From Wyeomyia smithii (taxonomy: Eukaryota > Arthropoda > Insecta > Diptera > Culicidae): a stretch of 64,000 bases of DNA. The position numbers were made by a program, and so were the translations under genes. The stretch is from the NCBI RefSeq assembly GCF_029784165.1, contig NC_073695.1, positions 243,448,089 through 243,512,088 of the forward strand, in the 5' to 3' direction. Positions 1 to 11,783 of the stretch are shown in pieces (positions within the stretch are counted from its first letter, which is position 1; the number at the start of each line of letters is the position of its first letter). Under the pieces are notes generated by a model that was not told the origin of the DNA, did no database searches, and worked only from the letters and a program-made list of their open reading frames with translations.

Positions 1-31
1 ATCACGCACTGAACACATTCTTCCAGTACTG
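1..31 (+). other. Possible exon end with consensus splice donor
   Basis: The sequence TACTG is followed directly by GTAAGTAAG at position 32, a near-perfect insect 5' splice site. If used, the first 31 bases are the 3' end of an upstream exon on the plus strand and the window begins inside a long gene. No reading frame can be judged from 31 bases, and the match could be chance. Confidence 0.25.
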
Positions 32-1467
32 GTAAGTAAGGGAATCAGCTGCCAGCGGAATTCGATTGCATTTTTGGAGCTTGTTATTGTTTACTCGTGG
101 TGGAATAAACATTTTCGTGTGTGTGTGTTATGCGCATGAGCTGTTGATTAAATAATAAATTGAATTTATTCAAACATCACATCAATAGTATGTGCATTAG
201 GTTAGAATCATGATGTTATTTTGTTTGCGGAATGCTTGTTTTGCACATTCCGAACACTATTAATTGGTAACAATTATTGAACAAAAAAAAAAACAAGTAA
301 AACAAGTGTGTTAAAGAAGATTAGAAAATTTAAACAGTTCATACAATCAAAATATCTAAAACAGACAAAAAAGTCGGGACATCTACAGCATTTAATACTG
401 TTTTGATCAAAAACATTTGATTTTTAGGTTGTCTAAAAGCTTTGAATAAACAGAACAAATTCTTCACATCGCGTTTGAGTAGTTTAGCTAGTTAAGGCAT
501 TCTGCCTGTAGAAACATACAGCTACTTTTAGCAAATGATCTGCGAACGCAATTTAATTGCACCCCATTTAACACAAAATTGCTACCTTGAACATTTTAAA
601 GGTAAATTATCCGACGCCGCCTACTCTGCAGTTTCATTAGATACACCTGTTTCCACTTTAGGGCACGATGAAACGGGATGCCTTTATATGAGAAATAAAA
701 CTGAAAGACGCACGTCCTGACTTGGGATTTAAAAATAGTCGTTTATTCATCCACTTACGACCAACCGAACGAACGCTCGAAAGCACGTCAGCCGTTCCAA
801 CCATCGTCAAGTGCCTGATCCACGCTGTTTATCTACTTAGAAATGAATTTTTTTAAATGTAGAAATAGCGAATCGTTTGTTGATCAGTTCTAAAACCTTT
901 CACAAATAAAATAATAACAAAGAAAATATTTTCCGCCTCATTTAAGGCCACCAGAGAGCAATCCGCATCGTGTTGCCCTGCCTACCGAGGAATCCGAAAT
1001 GTATTTTCGCTGAAATGCGCTTTTCGCCGATGCTTGACCGCCTACTTGTGGTGCATCGCTTGAAAATCCACTTGACATACGCCGGCATTCGTGTACCGAA
1101 TTCGGATGTTTGTTCAACCCTGTAACCTCTTTCCGTCCTAGGCGTAGCAAGCCAGTGCGGTGTTCTGCTGCCTGGAAAGCAAAAATAAACAAAAACAATA
1201 CAACGAACGTCTAACGATGTTTTGCTTTGTCGCTCGAGACTAGAATGAATTCCACCTGGGCTTATTAAAAGACGGCACATCAATGACCGTGCGTCTCCAC
1301 AGCAAATCGGTCGGTGGTGCGTCACAGTGCGGCAAGGCAAATTGCGGCGATTTGTTTCTGCCGTCCGCGGGAACGCTTCTGGTTCAGTGCAGTGTCGTAA
1401 ACATTTCACCGCTAACCGTTGATGGGGCGGTAGCTGGAAGTGAAATCTGGCCTTCGAGCAAGCGTTC
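32..1467. other. No recognised gene
   Basis: A+T-rich up to about 930. A 61-codon open frame at 535-720 (+) has no recognisable domain and no clear start context. From about 940 to 1,470 the composition is more G+C-rich, with overlapping open frames on both strands (for example 942-1,469, minus) that match nothing I know. This block might be an exon or an old repeat; the sequence alone does not decide. Confidence 0.3.
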
Positions 1468-1580
1468 AAGTTAGACGCACGATTTATTTTTATTACAACG
1501 TAGCGATTATAGTTCTACTGATCGTTACAAGCGATGCCAAATTTGCTAGAAAATAAATTGAAATTATCAAATAGAGTCTT
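1468..1580 (+). repeat. Dispersed repeat D1, copy 1
   Basis: About 110 bp beginning AAGTTAGACGCACG recur in the same orientation at 29,316-29,430. The first 33 bases are identical and the rest is diverged. The family is not identified; it may be the end of a transposable element. Confidence 0.6.
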
Positions 1581-4523
1581 CCTGGCAGATTTATTCAACT
1601 TTTTTTTCGAGAGATATTTTTTATATTTTTGTTTAGACTTTATTTTCGACAGGAGCGTTCCATTTTTATAACAAGTTGCGTTGAAAGGTCTTTTTGAAAT
1701 AATAAGTGACACTGTAATTTTATAAACTCTTCATGAATTTTGAAAACTATGATTTTAAACTATCCTCTCATCGTCTTTTCTTTTGTAACTTTCGAACTAC
1801 ATACTCAGTTACGAAGCTCGTGTTAAGTAACTCGTTAGTTGAAAATAAAAAATTTTCACTTTCACCATATTTTGTGGACTTCTGCGTACGTTTTGCCTCC
1901 TCACAATTTCTTTAAAAAGATCTAAAAAATTAAACTTCAAGAAATCGGGAATGCAAAATTCGACATGTTCCCTTCGGTTCTAAGGTGTATTCGACTGTAA
2001 AATAATCTAATACCACTTAATATTTATTTGACTGAAACAAGCGAAGGGCCGGTGGTTCATGTGGGTAGTATAGGTAGTAGTACCCATTTGGAAAATACCC
2101 ATGTGGGTACTTACCCACACGGAACTATCGGATAAAGCTAAAAAAATACAATGTTGCGAGCGACAGATTTTTTGATGGATATCGTTGAGCGAGAGATTAT
2201 AAATTTTTTTTAAATTGTTCTCGAATTTGTTTGTTTTCTCTGATTAATCAATACCAGGCTTGTTGTAACGAAATAAGTATTTTTCTGACCCGTGCCGAAT
2301 AAAAAACTACTTAAAATCAGCTATTGTTTAGAATCGTCTCAATTACGTGGCGATTCTATATTCATATCCAGTCTTTCAAAGCAGTAGCCGCAAAATGGAA
2401 AATAATATTAAAAAAATAACAAATATCCGCATGAAAAGAAAAAACACGTCTATTCTGAAATCCACGTGAACATATTTAATGGTTACAATTTTCAATCATG
2501 CCTTCTAAATACTTTTATAAAAGACTCCCTTCGCAACCTCAAATTCTTCTTCTCCATAAACGACTTTTTGTCTTTGAATGTTGGCTTCTAGATAAACAAT
2601 CATATAGTTACCGCTTGTTGGCAATTGTTTATTCTTAGATTTAATATATTTTGTATTTTGCACCAACCTGAATAATTTTTAATTTCACAATTTTTTAATA
2701 GTTTATCAGGGTTCTATAATGAAAATCGAATTCTCGGATTTCATTTACGATAGAGTTTTAAAGTTTTTTTAGTAAAAATTTCCCTTGCCAAATTTGAGCT
2801 CAATCGGATTTCGGGAAGTAGAGCCTAAAAGCGGTCAAAGTTACAGTTTTTTAATCGATGAAAAAATATTCGAGCTGGGTGTGTCTCTTGTGTGTTCTGG
2901 TGTAGTTCGAGTCTCCCAGCGCAAAAGTTTCCGTGTCCCTGAAAGTTAATATTTTCTAACAATGTTTTATGAAATTACATCAGATATTGACATCTCATGC
3001 ATTTTTAAGAGATTTACTATCAAAAAAGTCGATTTCGGAAACTTCAAGAATTACTCTTGTGAATTTTTTCGTTAGTCAAAAATGTAAGACTTTCACGACT
3101 GTAAGTGAAACCTTATTATAAGTCCGATTAGGCTTAAATTTGGGATGGAGACTTTTTTCGAGAAGACAAAATTGGTGAGCCCCAACGTTTGCATTGAAAA
3201 AAAAAAAAAAATGCTCAAAAATTGCCGATTTTTCTTGGGTTTACCTTCACATGCACTGACAAAACTACCCATGCAGCATCAATTATAGTAACCCATGAGT
3301 CGACAGAAAAAAAATTAACTCGAACTTTAACCGTAATGGCGAAAAAACGGACATCTTACGGAAAAGGGACGCTGCACAGAGGAGTACCTAGAACAAAAAG
3401 CTGGCCGAGATAAGAAAATAGTTTTTGACGCTTTTTGGCGCCGCTATATTTTTTTCTACAGCTTAAATAATTGCTTCACAAAATGCCATCACTAGATTGA
3501 CGTTAAACGGTATGATCATACGCTGGGAGCGCTGTAAACATTGACATATTTTCAAGCGTTTTTTTGAGAATAGGACCATTTATAGTAGCAAGTTGTGCCA
3601 GGCGTCAAAAAAAATGACAATTGATCAATATTTTGTGGCAAATGAGTTCTTTATGTTCAATGCTAATCAACCGATTGATAGAAATTCCTAAATTAAAAAT
3701 TATGAATACTCTTAAGAAGTTTTCGAAATTAGTGATTTTTATGTATTTTCGATCTTTTTCAATATTAAAAAAGTTATCAAATCTCGCGGCATCCGATCAT
3801 ATAATCTTCAGGGGAATGGAAGTTCATAGCTTCACGAACACATCCTCGCTAATATTGAAAAATGTTGTTTATGGCAAATTTTGACGTTTAGTGTTCACGC
3901 GTACATGTGAAATGGGTTCCTGCCTCATGCTCTAAACAGAGTTTCAGCTCTGTAAGAAAGAAATGAGATTAGTTTAGTGAATGAACTTCAACTAATTTAA
4001 GTTAACTTAATATTAACTTGATGCACAGAATCAATAATCCGGGTAAACAACACTCCGCACAAAAGGTTTTTTTTTCAACCTACGTAGGTTCTACAAGGCC
4101 AACGATAATAAATTGACAGGTTAGGAGAAAGAAGCATTTTGATTGTCTTGTTAACGAAAACATAATAAACAAACCTGATGCTAATAGCTTCTACGTCACA
4201 ACGTTGAAGGTTTCATAACAACGCACTGGTAGATATTGATAAAATAGAATTTTAAGTAATAAATTCAATTTTTGAGAAGAGATTTTTTCCTATTTTTTTT
4301 GTATCAATTTATAAACATAAGCTGAAGAGAAACTGTTATTAACATAAATAGTTCCTGTAAAACCGGGGTAATTCACAACATCAAGATATTTAATTTTGAA
4401 TTTCCTTTCGAAAATTAACATATATAAAACGGATAAAGTTCTCAAAGAAAATATTATAAAAATATATAAAACACATCAAAAATCAAAATCAATTCAATGC
4501 TACAAAAGTGCCTAGTTTTCTTG
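1581..4523. other. A+T-rich intergenic or intronic sequence
   Basis: No coding region recognised; the open frames here are short and A+T-driven. A small set of opposed GTGGGTA/TACCCAC words lies at about 2,060-2,125. The stretch 2,700-3,500 has the look of old degenerate repeat DNA, but no termini could be set. Confidence 0.4.
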
Positions 4524-4920
4524 TTTTTTTTTCTTCATCTAAAATTTATTTGACACGGCACAAATACAATTCAATGTTTAACGGCGCCAATTATATCTGG
4601 TAGCTTACTTTTTGAAGTATCTTAATAACTAAAAGCAAATTTTTTATCCTCACTGCCGACTACGAGCTGAAACTAAATCTAACTTAAAGCTAGAATGTTT
4701 TGCATTAAAAGCACTGATTTGTTGTTTGATGGTTTTTCATCGCCATAGGTAAGCAGCATATTGAATATGTTTCGCTGCTGGGCCAAGATATTACGGACTG
4801 GCATATTGGGTTGTCTCCCTCGGAACCTGAGAGTATCGTGCGGGTCTAGTTGCTGTTCCCGGATCCGGGGTCTTAACGTGTTCTTGTCGTTTGGTTGGAT
4901 GTAGGCGGAAGGGGATAGGA

Positions 4921-7900
4921 CTAAACAGGGGCGTGGATGGATTTCAGGAAAACGTATATAAGGGACATGTAGGATAGGTCACGGCTCGCCAAGACATCAC
5001 GAACAGGAACAGCCGGCTGTCTACCCTCAGCCTGCAGGGAAGCTATTAATTTAGACCTGGCGTCACGGTGTACAGGGCATGACCAAACCACATGCTCTAT
5101 GTCGTGATAACCTTCACCACAGGCACAGATACCACTTTCCCCGAGCCCAACACGACGGAGATGGGCGTCAAATCTATAGTGATTGGACATAAGCCGGGAC
5201 ATCACGCAAATGAAATCCCGACTTACATCCAACCCCTTGAACCACGGGTTCGTCGATACTTTGGGGATTATGGAATGTAACCACCTTCCCAATTCCCCTC
5301 TGGTCCAAGCATTTTGCCAACTGATGATCGTATTCTGACGTACAAGTGCAAAAAATTCATTTAAAGCAATTGGTCTTTCATAAATATCACCGTTTGTTGC
5401 GCCCACCTTAGCCAAAGAGTCCGCTTTCTTATTGCCCGGTATCGAGCAGTGAGAAGGGACCCACGCTAAGGTAATATGAAACGATTTTTCGGATAAAGCA
5501 TTCAGATGTTCCCGTATTATCCCCAGGAAATACGGAGAGTGCCTAACATCTTTCATCGATCGGAGAGCCTCAATGGAACTGAGACTGTCCGTAAAGATGA
5601 AATAATGGTCCGTGGGCATTTTTTCGATAATCCCTAGGGTGTCCTGAATTGCAGCCAATTCTGCGACGTAAACAGAAGCAGGATTATCAAGCTTATGGGA
5701 GACGGTTAAATTGTTATTGAAAATACCGAAGCCAGTGGACCCATCAAGAAGTGATCCGCCAGTGTAGAACATATTGTTGCAGTTGATGTTTCGATATTTG
5801 GGGATCTGCTGCACGCGTAAATGATCCGGGATTCCACGAGTTTCTTCTATCATGGATGTATCAAAAAACACAGTAGAATCAGAAGTATTTGAAAAGTCGA
5901 CACGATTTGGAATATTCGAAGAAGGGTTAATATTTTGGGACATGTGATTGAAATACAATGTCATAAAACGGGTTTGAGAATTAAGTTCGATTAACCTTTC
6001 AAAATTTTCAATCACGGGACGGTTCAAGACCTTACATTTGATAAGAATACGAGAAGACAGGCTCCAGAAGCGGTTTTTCAATGGTAGTACTCCAGCTAAG
6101 ACCTCCAAACTCATCGTATGGGTCGACTGCATGCAACCTAAGGCGATACGCAAACAACGATATTGTATTCGCTCCAGTTTGATCAAATGTGTGTTTGCTG
6201 CGGAGCGGAAGCAGAAACACCCGTATTCAATAACAGACAATATCGTTGTTTGGTAAAGCCTTATAAGGTCTCCTGGGTGGGCTCCCCACCATTGTCCGAT
6301 TATTGTACGAAGAAAATTCACTCTTTGTTGACATTTTTTCATCAGATACCTCAACACATCAGATACCTCAACACAGGTGACAACCCCAGGTGCCTTTAGA
6401 GTCGAACCAGACACCAAGATATTTGTGTACCAAAACCTGAGAAATCGTTTTACCCATTAATTGTGTTTGAAGCTGAGCAGGTTCATGCTTCCTAGAAAAA
6501 ACTACTATCCCAGTCTTCTCCGGAGAGAATTCGATACCTAGCTGTAAAGCCCAAGCAGACAAATTGTCCAAGGTATCTTGCAATGGTCCTTGCAAATCGG
6601 CAGCTTTGGCTCCTGTAACAGAGATTACACTGTCGTCTGCAAGTTGTCTTATCGTGCATGAATTTGCCAGACATTCGTCGATGTCATTTACATAAAAGTT
6701 GTAAAGAAGGGGGCTTAAACATGAGCCCTGGGGAAGACCCATGTAGCTAATTCGAAAAGTTGCCAAATCGCCGTGCGTGAAATGCATGTGCTTTTCGGAC
6801 AACAAATTGTGCAAAAAATTGTTCAAAATTGGAGAAAATCCTTGTCGGTGAAGTTTACCCGAAAGAATGTCAAAAGAAACGGAATCAAAAGCCCCCTTAA
6901 TGTCCAAGAACGTAGACGCCATTTGTTATTTGCGAGCATACGCCAGCTGAATATCTGTTGAAAGCAACGCAAGACAATCATTCGTCCCTTTGGCACGGCG
7001 GAAGCCAAATTGAGTATCCGATAGTAGACCTTTTGATTCGACCCAATGGTCTAAACGACGGAGTATCATTTTTTCCATCAATTTCCGGATACAGGATAGC
7101 ATTGCAATCGGCCTATAAGAGTTGTGATCAGAAGCAGGTTTCCCTGGTTTTTGGATGGCGATCACCTTCACTTGCCTCCAATCCTGCGGTACAATGTTTT
7201 GCTCCAGGAACTTATTGAACAAGTTCAACAAGCGCCTCTTGGCATTGCCGGGTAGATTCTTCAACAAGTTGAATTTGATTCTATCTAACCCAGGCGCGTT
7301 ATTGTTACAGGATAGGAGGGCAACTGAATATTCTGCCATCGTAAAAGGTGATTCTATCGCGTCGTGGCCCGGAGACGCATCGCGAACAATGTGTTGCTTA
7401 GGAACAGAGTCCGGACATACTTTTCTGGCAAAATCAAATATCCACCGACTTGAAGACTCCTCGCTTTCGTTGACCGTTACGCGATTCCGCATTCTTCGGG
7501 CTGTGTTCCAAAGAGTGCTCATTGATGTCTCCCTCGACGTCTCGTTTAGGAACCGACGCCAATATCCGCGTTTCTTTGCTTTAGCCAGGCTTTTAAGCTT
7601 GGTATTAAGCTCCGAATACCGTAAATAGTCACCAGGTATACCTCCCTTCTGGAAGGTCAAAAACGCGTCGGATCTTTGCGTGTAGACATCGGAGCACTCT
7701 TGGTCCCACCACGGAGTGGGAGGCCGTTCTTTGATCGTTACGCCGGGATATTTCTTCGTTTGGGCTTGCAACGCGGCGTCGAGGATTAAGCCCGCGAGGA
7801 GGTTGTATTCTTCAAGTGGTGGTTGATGTTGAATCGACTCGACCGCTTTTGAAATCATTTCCTCGTATAACTTCCAATCGACATTCCGTGTGAGGTCATA

Positions 7901-8635
7901 CGGAATGTCAATTGGTCGCATGCGAGTCGACCCGTTATTAATTGAAATAAGAATAGGCAAATGGTCGCTACCGTGAGGATCGAGGATTACCTTCCATGTG
8001 CAATCCAACCGTAGCGACGTCGAACATAAGGATAGATCCAAAGCGCTTGGGCGCGCTCGAGGTTTCGGGATACGTGTCATTTCACCGTTGTTTAAAATAG
8101 TCATGTCGAAGTCATCGCAAAGGTTATAGATTAAAGAGGGGCGGTTATCATTGTAAGGGGAACCCCAAGCCACACCATGAGAGTTGAAGTCTCCCAAAAT
8201 CAAACGTCGCGAGGGAAGAAGTTCTATCAAATCAAAGAGCAGCCGTTGCCCAACCTGTGCTCTGGGAGGAATATATATTGAGGCAATACAAAGCTCTTTA
8301 CCTTGTATTGTCATTTGACATGCGACCACTTCGATGCCCGGAATCGAGGGGAGATTAATACGATAGAAAGAATAGCACTTTTTAATCCCTAAAAGTACTC
8401 CTCCATATGGGGTGTCTCGATCAAGGCGAATAATATTAAAATCATGGAAGTTGAGATCAATATTTGAAGTAAGCCAAGTTTCACAAAGGGAAAATGCATC
8501 GCATTTGTTTTTATTTATCAAAACTTTAAACGAATCCATTTTTGGTAAAATACTTCTACAATTCCACTGTAAGACAGAGATAGAATCCTTCATATACGCA
8601 GTTGATTTAGGCATCGAAGGATACAATCGCAGCAA
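4921..8635 (-). pseudogene. ORF2 remnant of copy 1 (endonuclease-RT-RNase H)
   Basis: This is the ORF2 homologue of copy 2, about 96% identical in the roughly 570 N-terminal residues compared by eye. It is broken into three open pieces. The first (8,635-6,929) carries the APE-type endonuclease and the start of the RT. It ends at TAA 6,926-6,928, where copy 2 has GAA. The second (6,922 to about 6,370) carries RT motifs including the LADD box. It runs into a small tandem duplication at about 6,340-6,376 that shifts the frame. The third (from about 6,370 to 4,921) carries the RT thumb, RNase H and C-terminal Cys/His cluster. A 12-nt in-frame deletion removes four residues before RNase H. The first catalytic Asp of RNase H (YTDGS in copy 2) is Gly here (codon 5,758-5,760). 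It cannot encode a working protein. Confidence 0.95.
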
Positions 8636-10430
8636 AGAGGGGCCATTGGGCAGTCAACTGCTTCAAAAATGTTCTAACTGTTGGGAGGAATGCTGTAAGA
8701 AAAATTTTAATTGGATCGGGTACATTGAAAGTTTCAAAAATCCAGTCCACAATGTCAGAAAATTTCACTTATTTAGAGTTTGTTTCATCAACTGGGAGTG
8801 CAAAAGGAACAACTGGGGTTTTAGATGTTCCTGGCAGTGCTGGGAACTCCTTCTGGGACTTTAAATTTGCAAGCCCAGGAGGAGTTTGCTTCGGTTTTTC
8901 CGCAGCACTGTTTGGTTTGTTTGTAACTTTCATTTCACTTTGAGAAATCTTAGGACCTTTTCTGGGAAGTTTAGGAGAGGAAATATTTTTCCTCTTTCTA
9001 GACTCCCCAGGATTGGCGTAAGATGTTCCCGCTGGTGAATCGTCAGAATCGGTTTCATCAGAGGACATCAGATCATAAGGGTAATGGGAGAAGTGGTAAC
9101 GGTCTTCTTCAGCATCTTAGCGTAAGAACGCTTCGAACGCTCTTTGAGAGACCTCTTTATTTTATCCCTGCGCTGCATGTACACCGCACATGTCGAGAGC
9201 TCATGCTGACTCTCCCCACAGTGAATGCATTTTTCAGCATTTTTACTGCAGGAATCATCCGCATGATTCTTCCCACACTTGCCACAACGTGCCTTATTGC
9301 AGCAGTAGGCGGCGGTGTGGCCTAACTGCTTACAATTCAGGCAGTTCATGACGCGAGGCACATATAATCGCACAGGGAGACGAACCCGGTGGATCGAGAC
9401 GTGGCTAGGGAGTGCAGATCCGGCGAACGTAACTCGAAACGAGTCTGACGGAGTGTATACTGTTTTGCCACCGATGATCGATGTTGACCGCAATTGCTTG
9501 CAGTCGAGCACCTTTACATCGGGACAGGTTTTGTTTTTAAAGCACCCTTTGGCACTTTTCAGTATACACTCGACGGACAGACTCGAATCGGTTATGACCA
9601 GTGCTCTGATCAATCCATTTTTCTACCGAACACAAAAATATCAGTCATTCAATTTCATCTTATCCGTTTTGTGCGGGACTTCGTACACCGTTCGTCTCTC
9701 CGAGATATCGCGTTCAATTTCGTTTTCCGATTGCAAAATAAAACGAACGGGCATTACGATCATCTCTTTTCCTCTCTAGTGTAGAATCCTCGCAATCTTG
9801 TTCGCACTACTTTATGACGATTTTTTTTGCATTTTCCTTTTGTTCAATATCCATTGATTTTTGGTGGCAATGAACGACCGTAAAAAAATCATTTGACCGG
9901 CAGTCGCTGTATGCTTCTGATGCGTATATTCTGTTACAGCGTTTTGGTGGCTGGAGACGCTTGTTTTTGTTGTTGTTGTTGTTAATGTTTAGCGATTATG
10001 GGAAAGTAAGGTGTTGAAGCTGTTTGATTAATTTTTCATACATCTCTCAAAGCATCCATGGAAATCAAAGCATCGCGTTTGGACATGAGTAGTGTAGTTA
10101 CATCTGCCAACGCGGCTAGCACTTTATGTTGCGCAGCTCGCGTCGCGGCGGTGCACAGTGGGGCGGCTCCATACAAATGCTGGCCAAGCGAAAAAATATC
10201 TTCAAATCATGGAAAATACATGGTTTTCATATAATTTTGGGACGCTGAGTCCGAATTTGATATTATTTTTGCATGAAAATGCGTATTTTTGACGCCAGGG
10301 AAAATTTCATGTTTTTTGTATATATTATATGAGGAAAATTTTACGTCGGTTTCAATCTTTAGGAAAATAAAATGCATGATGCTTGAAAGACTTTCATATG
10401 CCATAAAAAACATAAAATATTAATCAGTTC

Positions 10431-10602
10431 CGGAACGCGACGAGAGACAGGACACAACACTTATTGTTCTTACAAAACATAAAAGAGGAATTTAATTTAC
10501 CTTTTTAGTCTAAAAAAGTTTGGACTGAAAAGGTAAATTAAATTCCTTTTTTATGTTTTGTAAGAACAATAAGTGTTGTGTCCTGTCTCTCGTCGCGTTC
10601 CG
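10431..10602. repeat. Near-perfect palindrome inside the hAT element
   Basis: Arms of about 81 bp (10,431-10,511 and 10,521-10,602) are almost perfectly complementary, with only a few mismatches, around a loop of about 10 bases. Each arm starts with CGGAACGCGACGAGAGACAG read inward. The transcript would fold into a long hairpin. Confidence 0.9.
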
Positions 10603-11296
10603 TGAGTGTTATCGGGGTTCTTACGTTGGCACAAACCAATGAATATTGTGATTAATCAGTTATTAAGAAAAAGAAAAAAAAACTGAAAAATATGCTTCGT
10701 GTTGAAAATCACTTATGACTTGTTTTTATTTTTCAATGTGACTATTGATTCTTTTTATCGCATTCGCATTTTTTTCCATTTGCATTTTTTTCCATTCATT
10801 TCACCTTCATCTTCATTTTTGTGTTCATTTTCAATACAGTTTTAATATCTTCAAGAAGGGTTTTCGAAATGCAGTTTCTAACGTCAAAATAATTATTCAC
10901 TATTTGCTCTGCAGAAACTAGCAGGCGATGTATTATGTCATGGTTTGAAATTATTTTTATTAAGGTAATTTTATTAAGGTATTTCAACTTCTTTTAATAT
11001 TTAAATTCTTTAAAAAAAATCAAAATTTTTAATTGTTTTTAATAATTTTTTATTTTTTCCCTTTCTATCAAGCGTAACGTATTTTCTGGATGTTCTCTTA
11101 CGAAATGTTCGCTCTAGATCACCCTCGAAATTTAAAAAAAAAATTTTGCTACTATATATATTGCCGTTCTTATGCTCACTGGGACAACTATGCTTGGAAC
11201 GGCAGTACAATCGAGTTTGAAATTATATATAATAGAATCATATACATATAATCGAGTCAATATATAATCGAGTCTCTATACAATCGAATCCGACCT

Positions 11297-11783
11297 TTAT
11301 ATCATCGGCCTAACAGATAGATACTTTTGAATTCGATAGTTATCAGGAGGCTAATTTTTCAAGTCTCCATACATTGTTGATGATCCTCTTCATGCATCAA
11401 ACATCAATTTTGAAGTCCGCCTGCTTCGCCTTAATCCGCTCCTGGGTACCAGAAACAATTAACAACTCACAACTAAAATTGAGCTAGTTTCAACAATTCA
11501 ATTTAGGTGGCCTCTAATGTTTCTGCTGGTTTGCAATCTACCTTTACTCATTTTTTTGCATCTAAAAAAACACAGTTTGTAAGACGGTTATCAACCATTA
11601 CATCGCAAAACTATCAACTCAATTGTAGAACGTGATTTGTCAGGGCATAAGGATTGACATTTTCCACTATTTATGCATAACGAATCAGAAAAAAAAATTG
11701 ACTGAAAAATTAGCCTACTGATAACGATGGATATAAAAAGAATAGAGTATATATCGGCTTATCTGTTGGGCCAATGATATAAG
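11297..11783. repeat. MITE-like inverted-repeat unit
   Basis: Diverged inverted arms of about 75-85 bp (11,297-11,372 and 11,699-11,783) share the words TTATATCAT, GGCC.AACAGATA and AGGCTAATTTTTCA in mirror order. It lies inside the hAT element, so it is a third level of nesting, or the hAT carried it. No target duplication could be fixed. Confidence 0.65.

Noticed and set aside
5092..8864. Plus-strand open frames across the I-like element copies (also 38,185-42,976)
   Set aside because: They are antisense shadows of ORF1/ORF2; their text is conserved only because the minus-strand coding DNA is.
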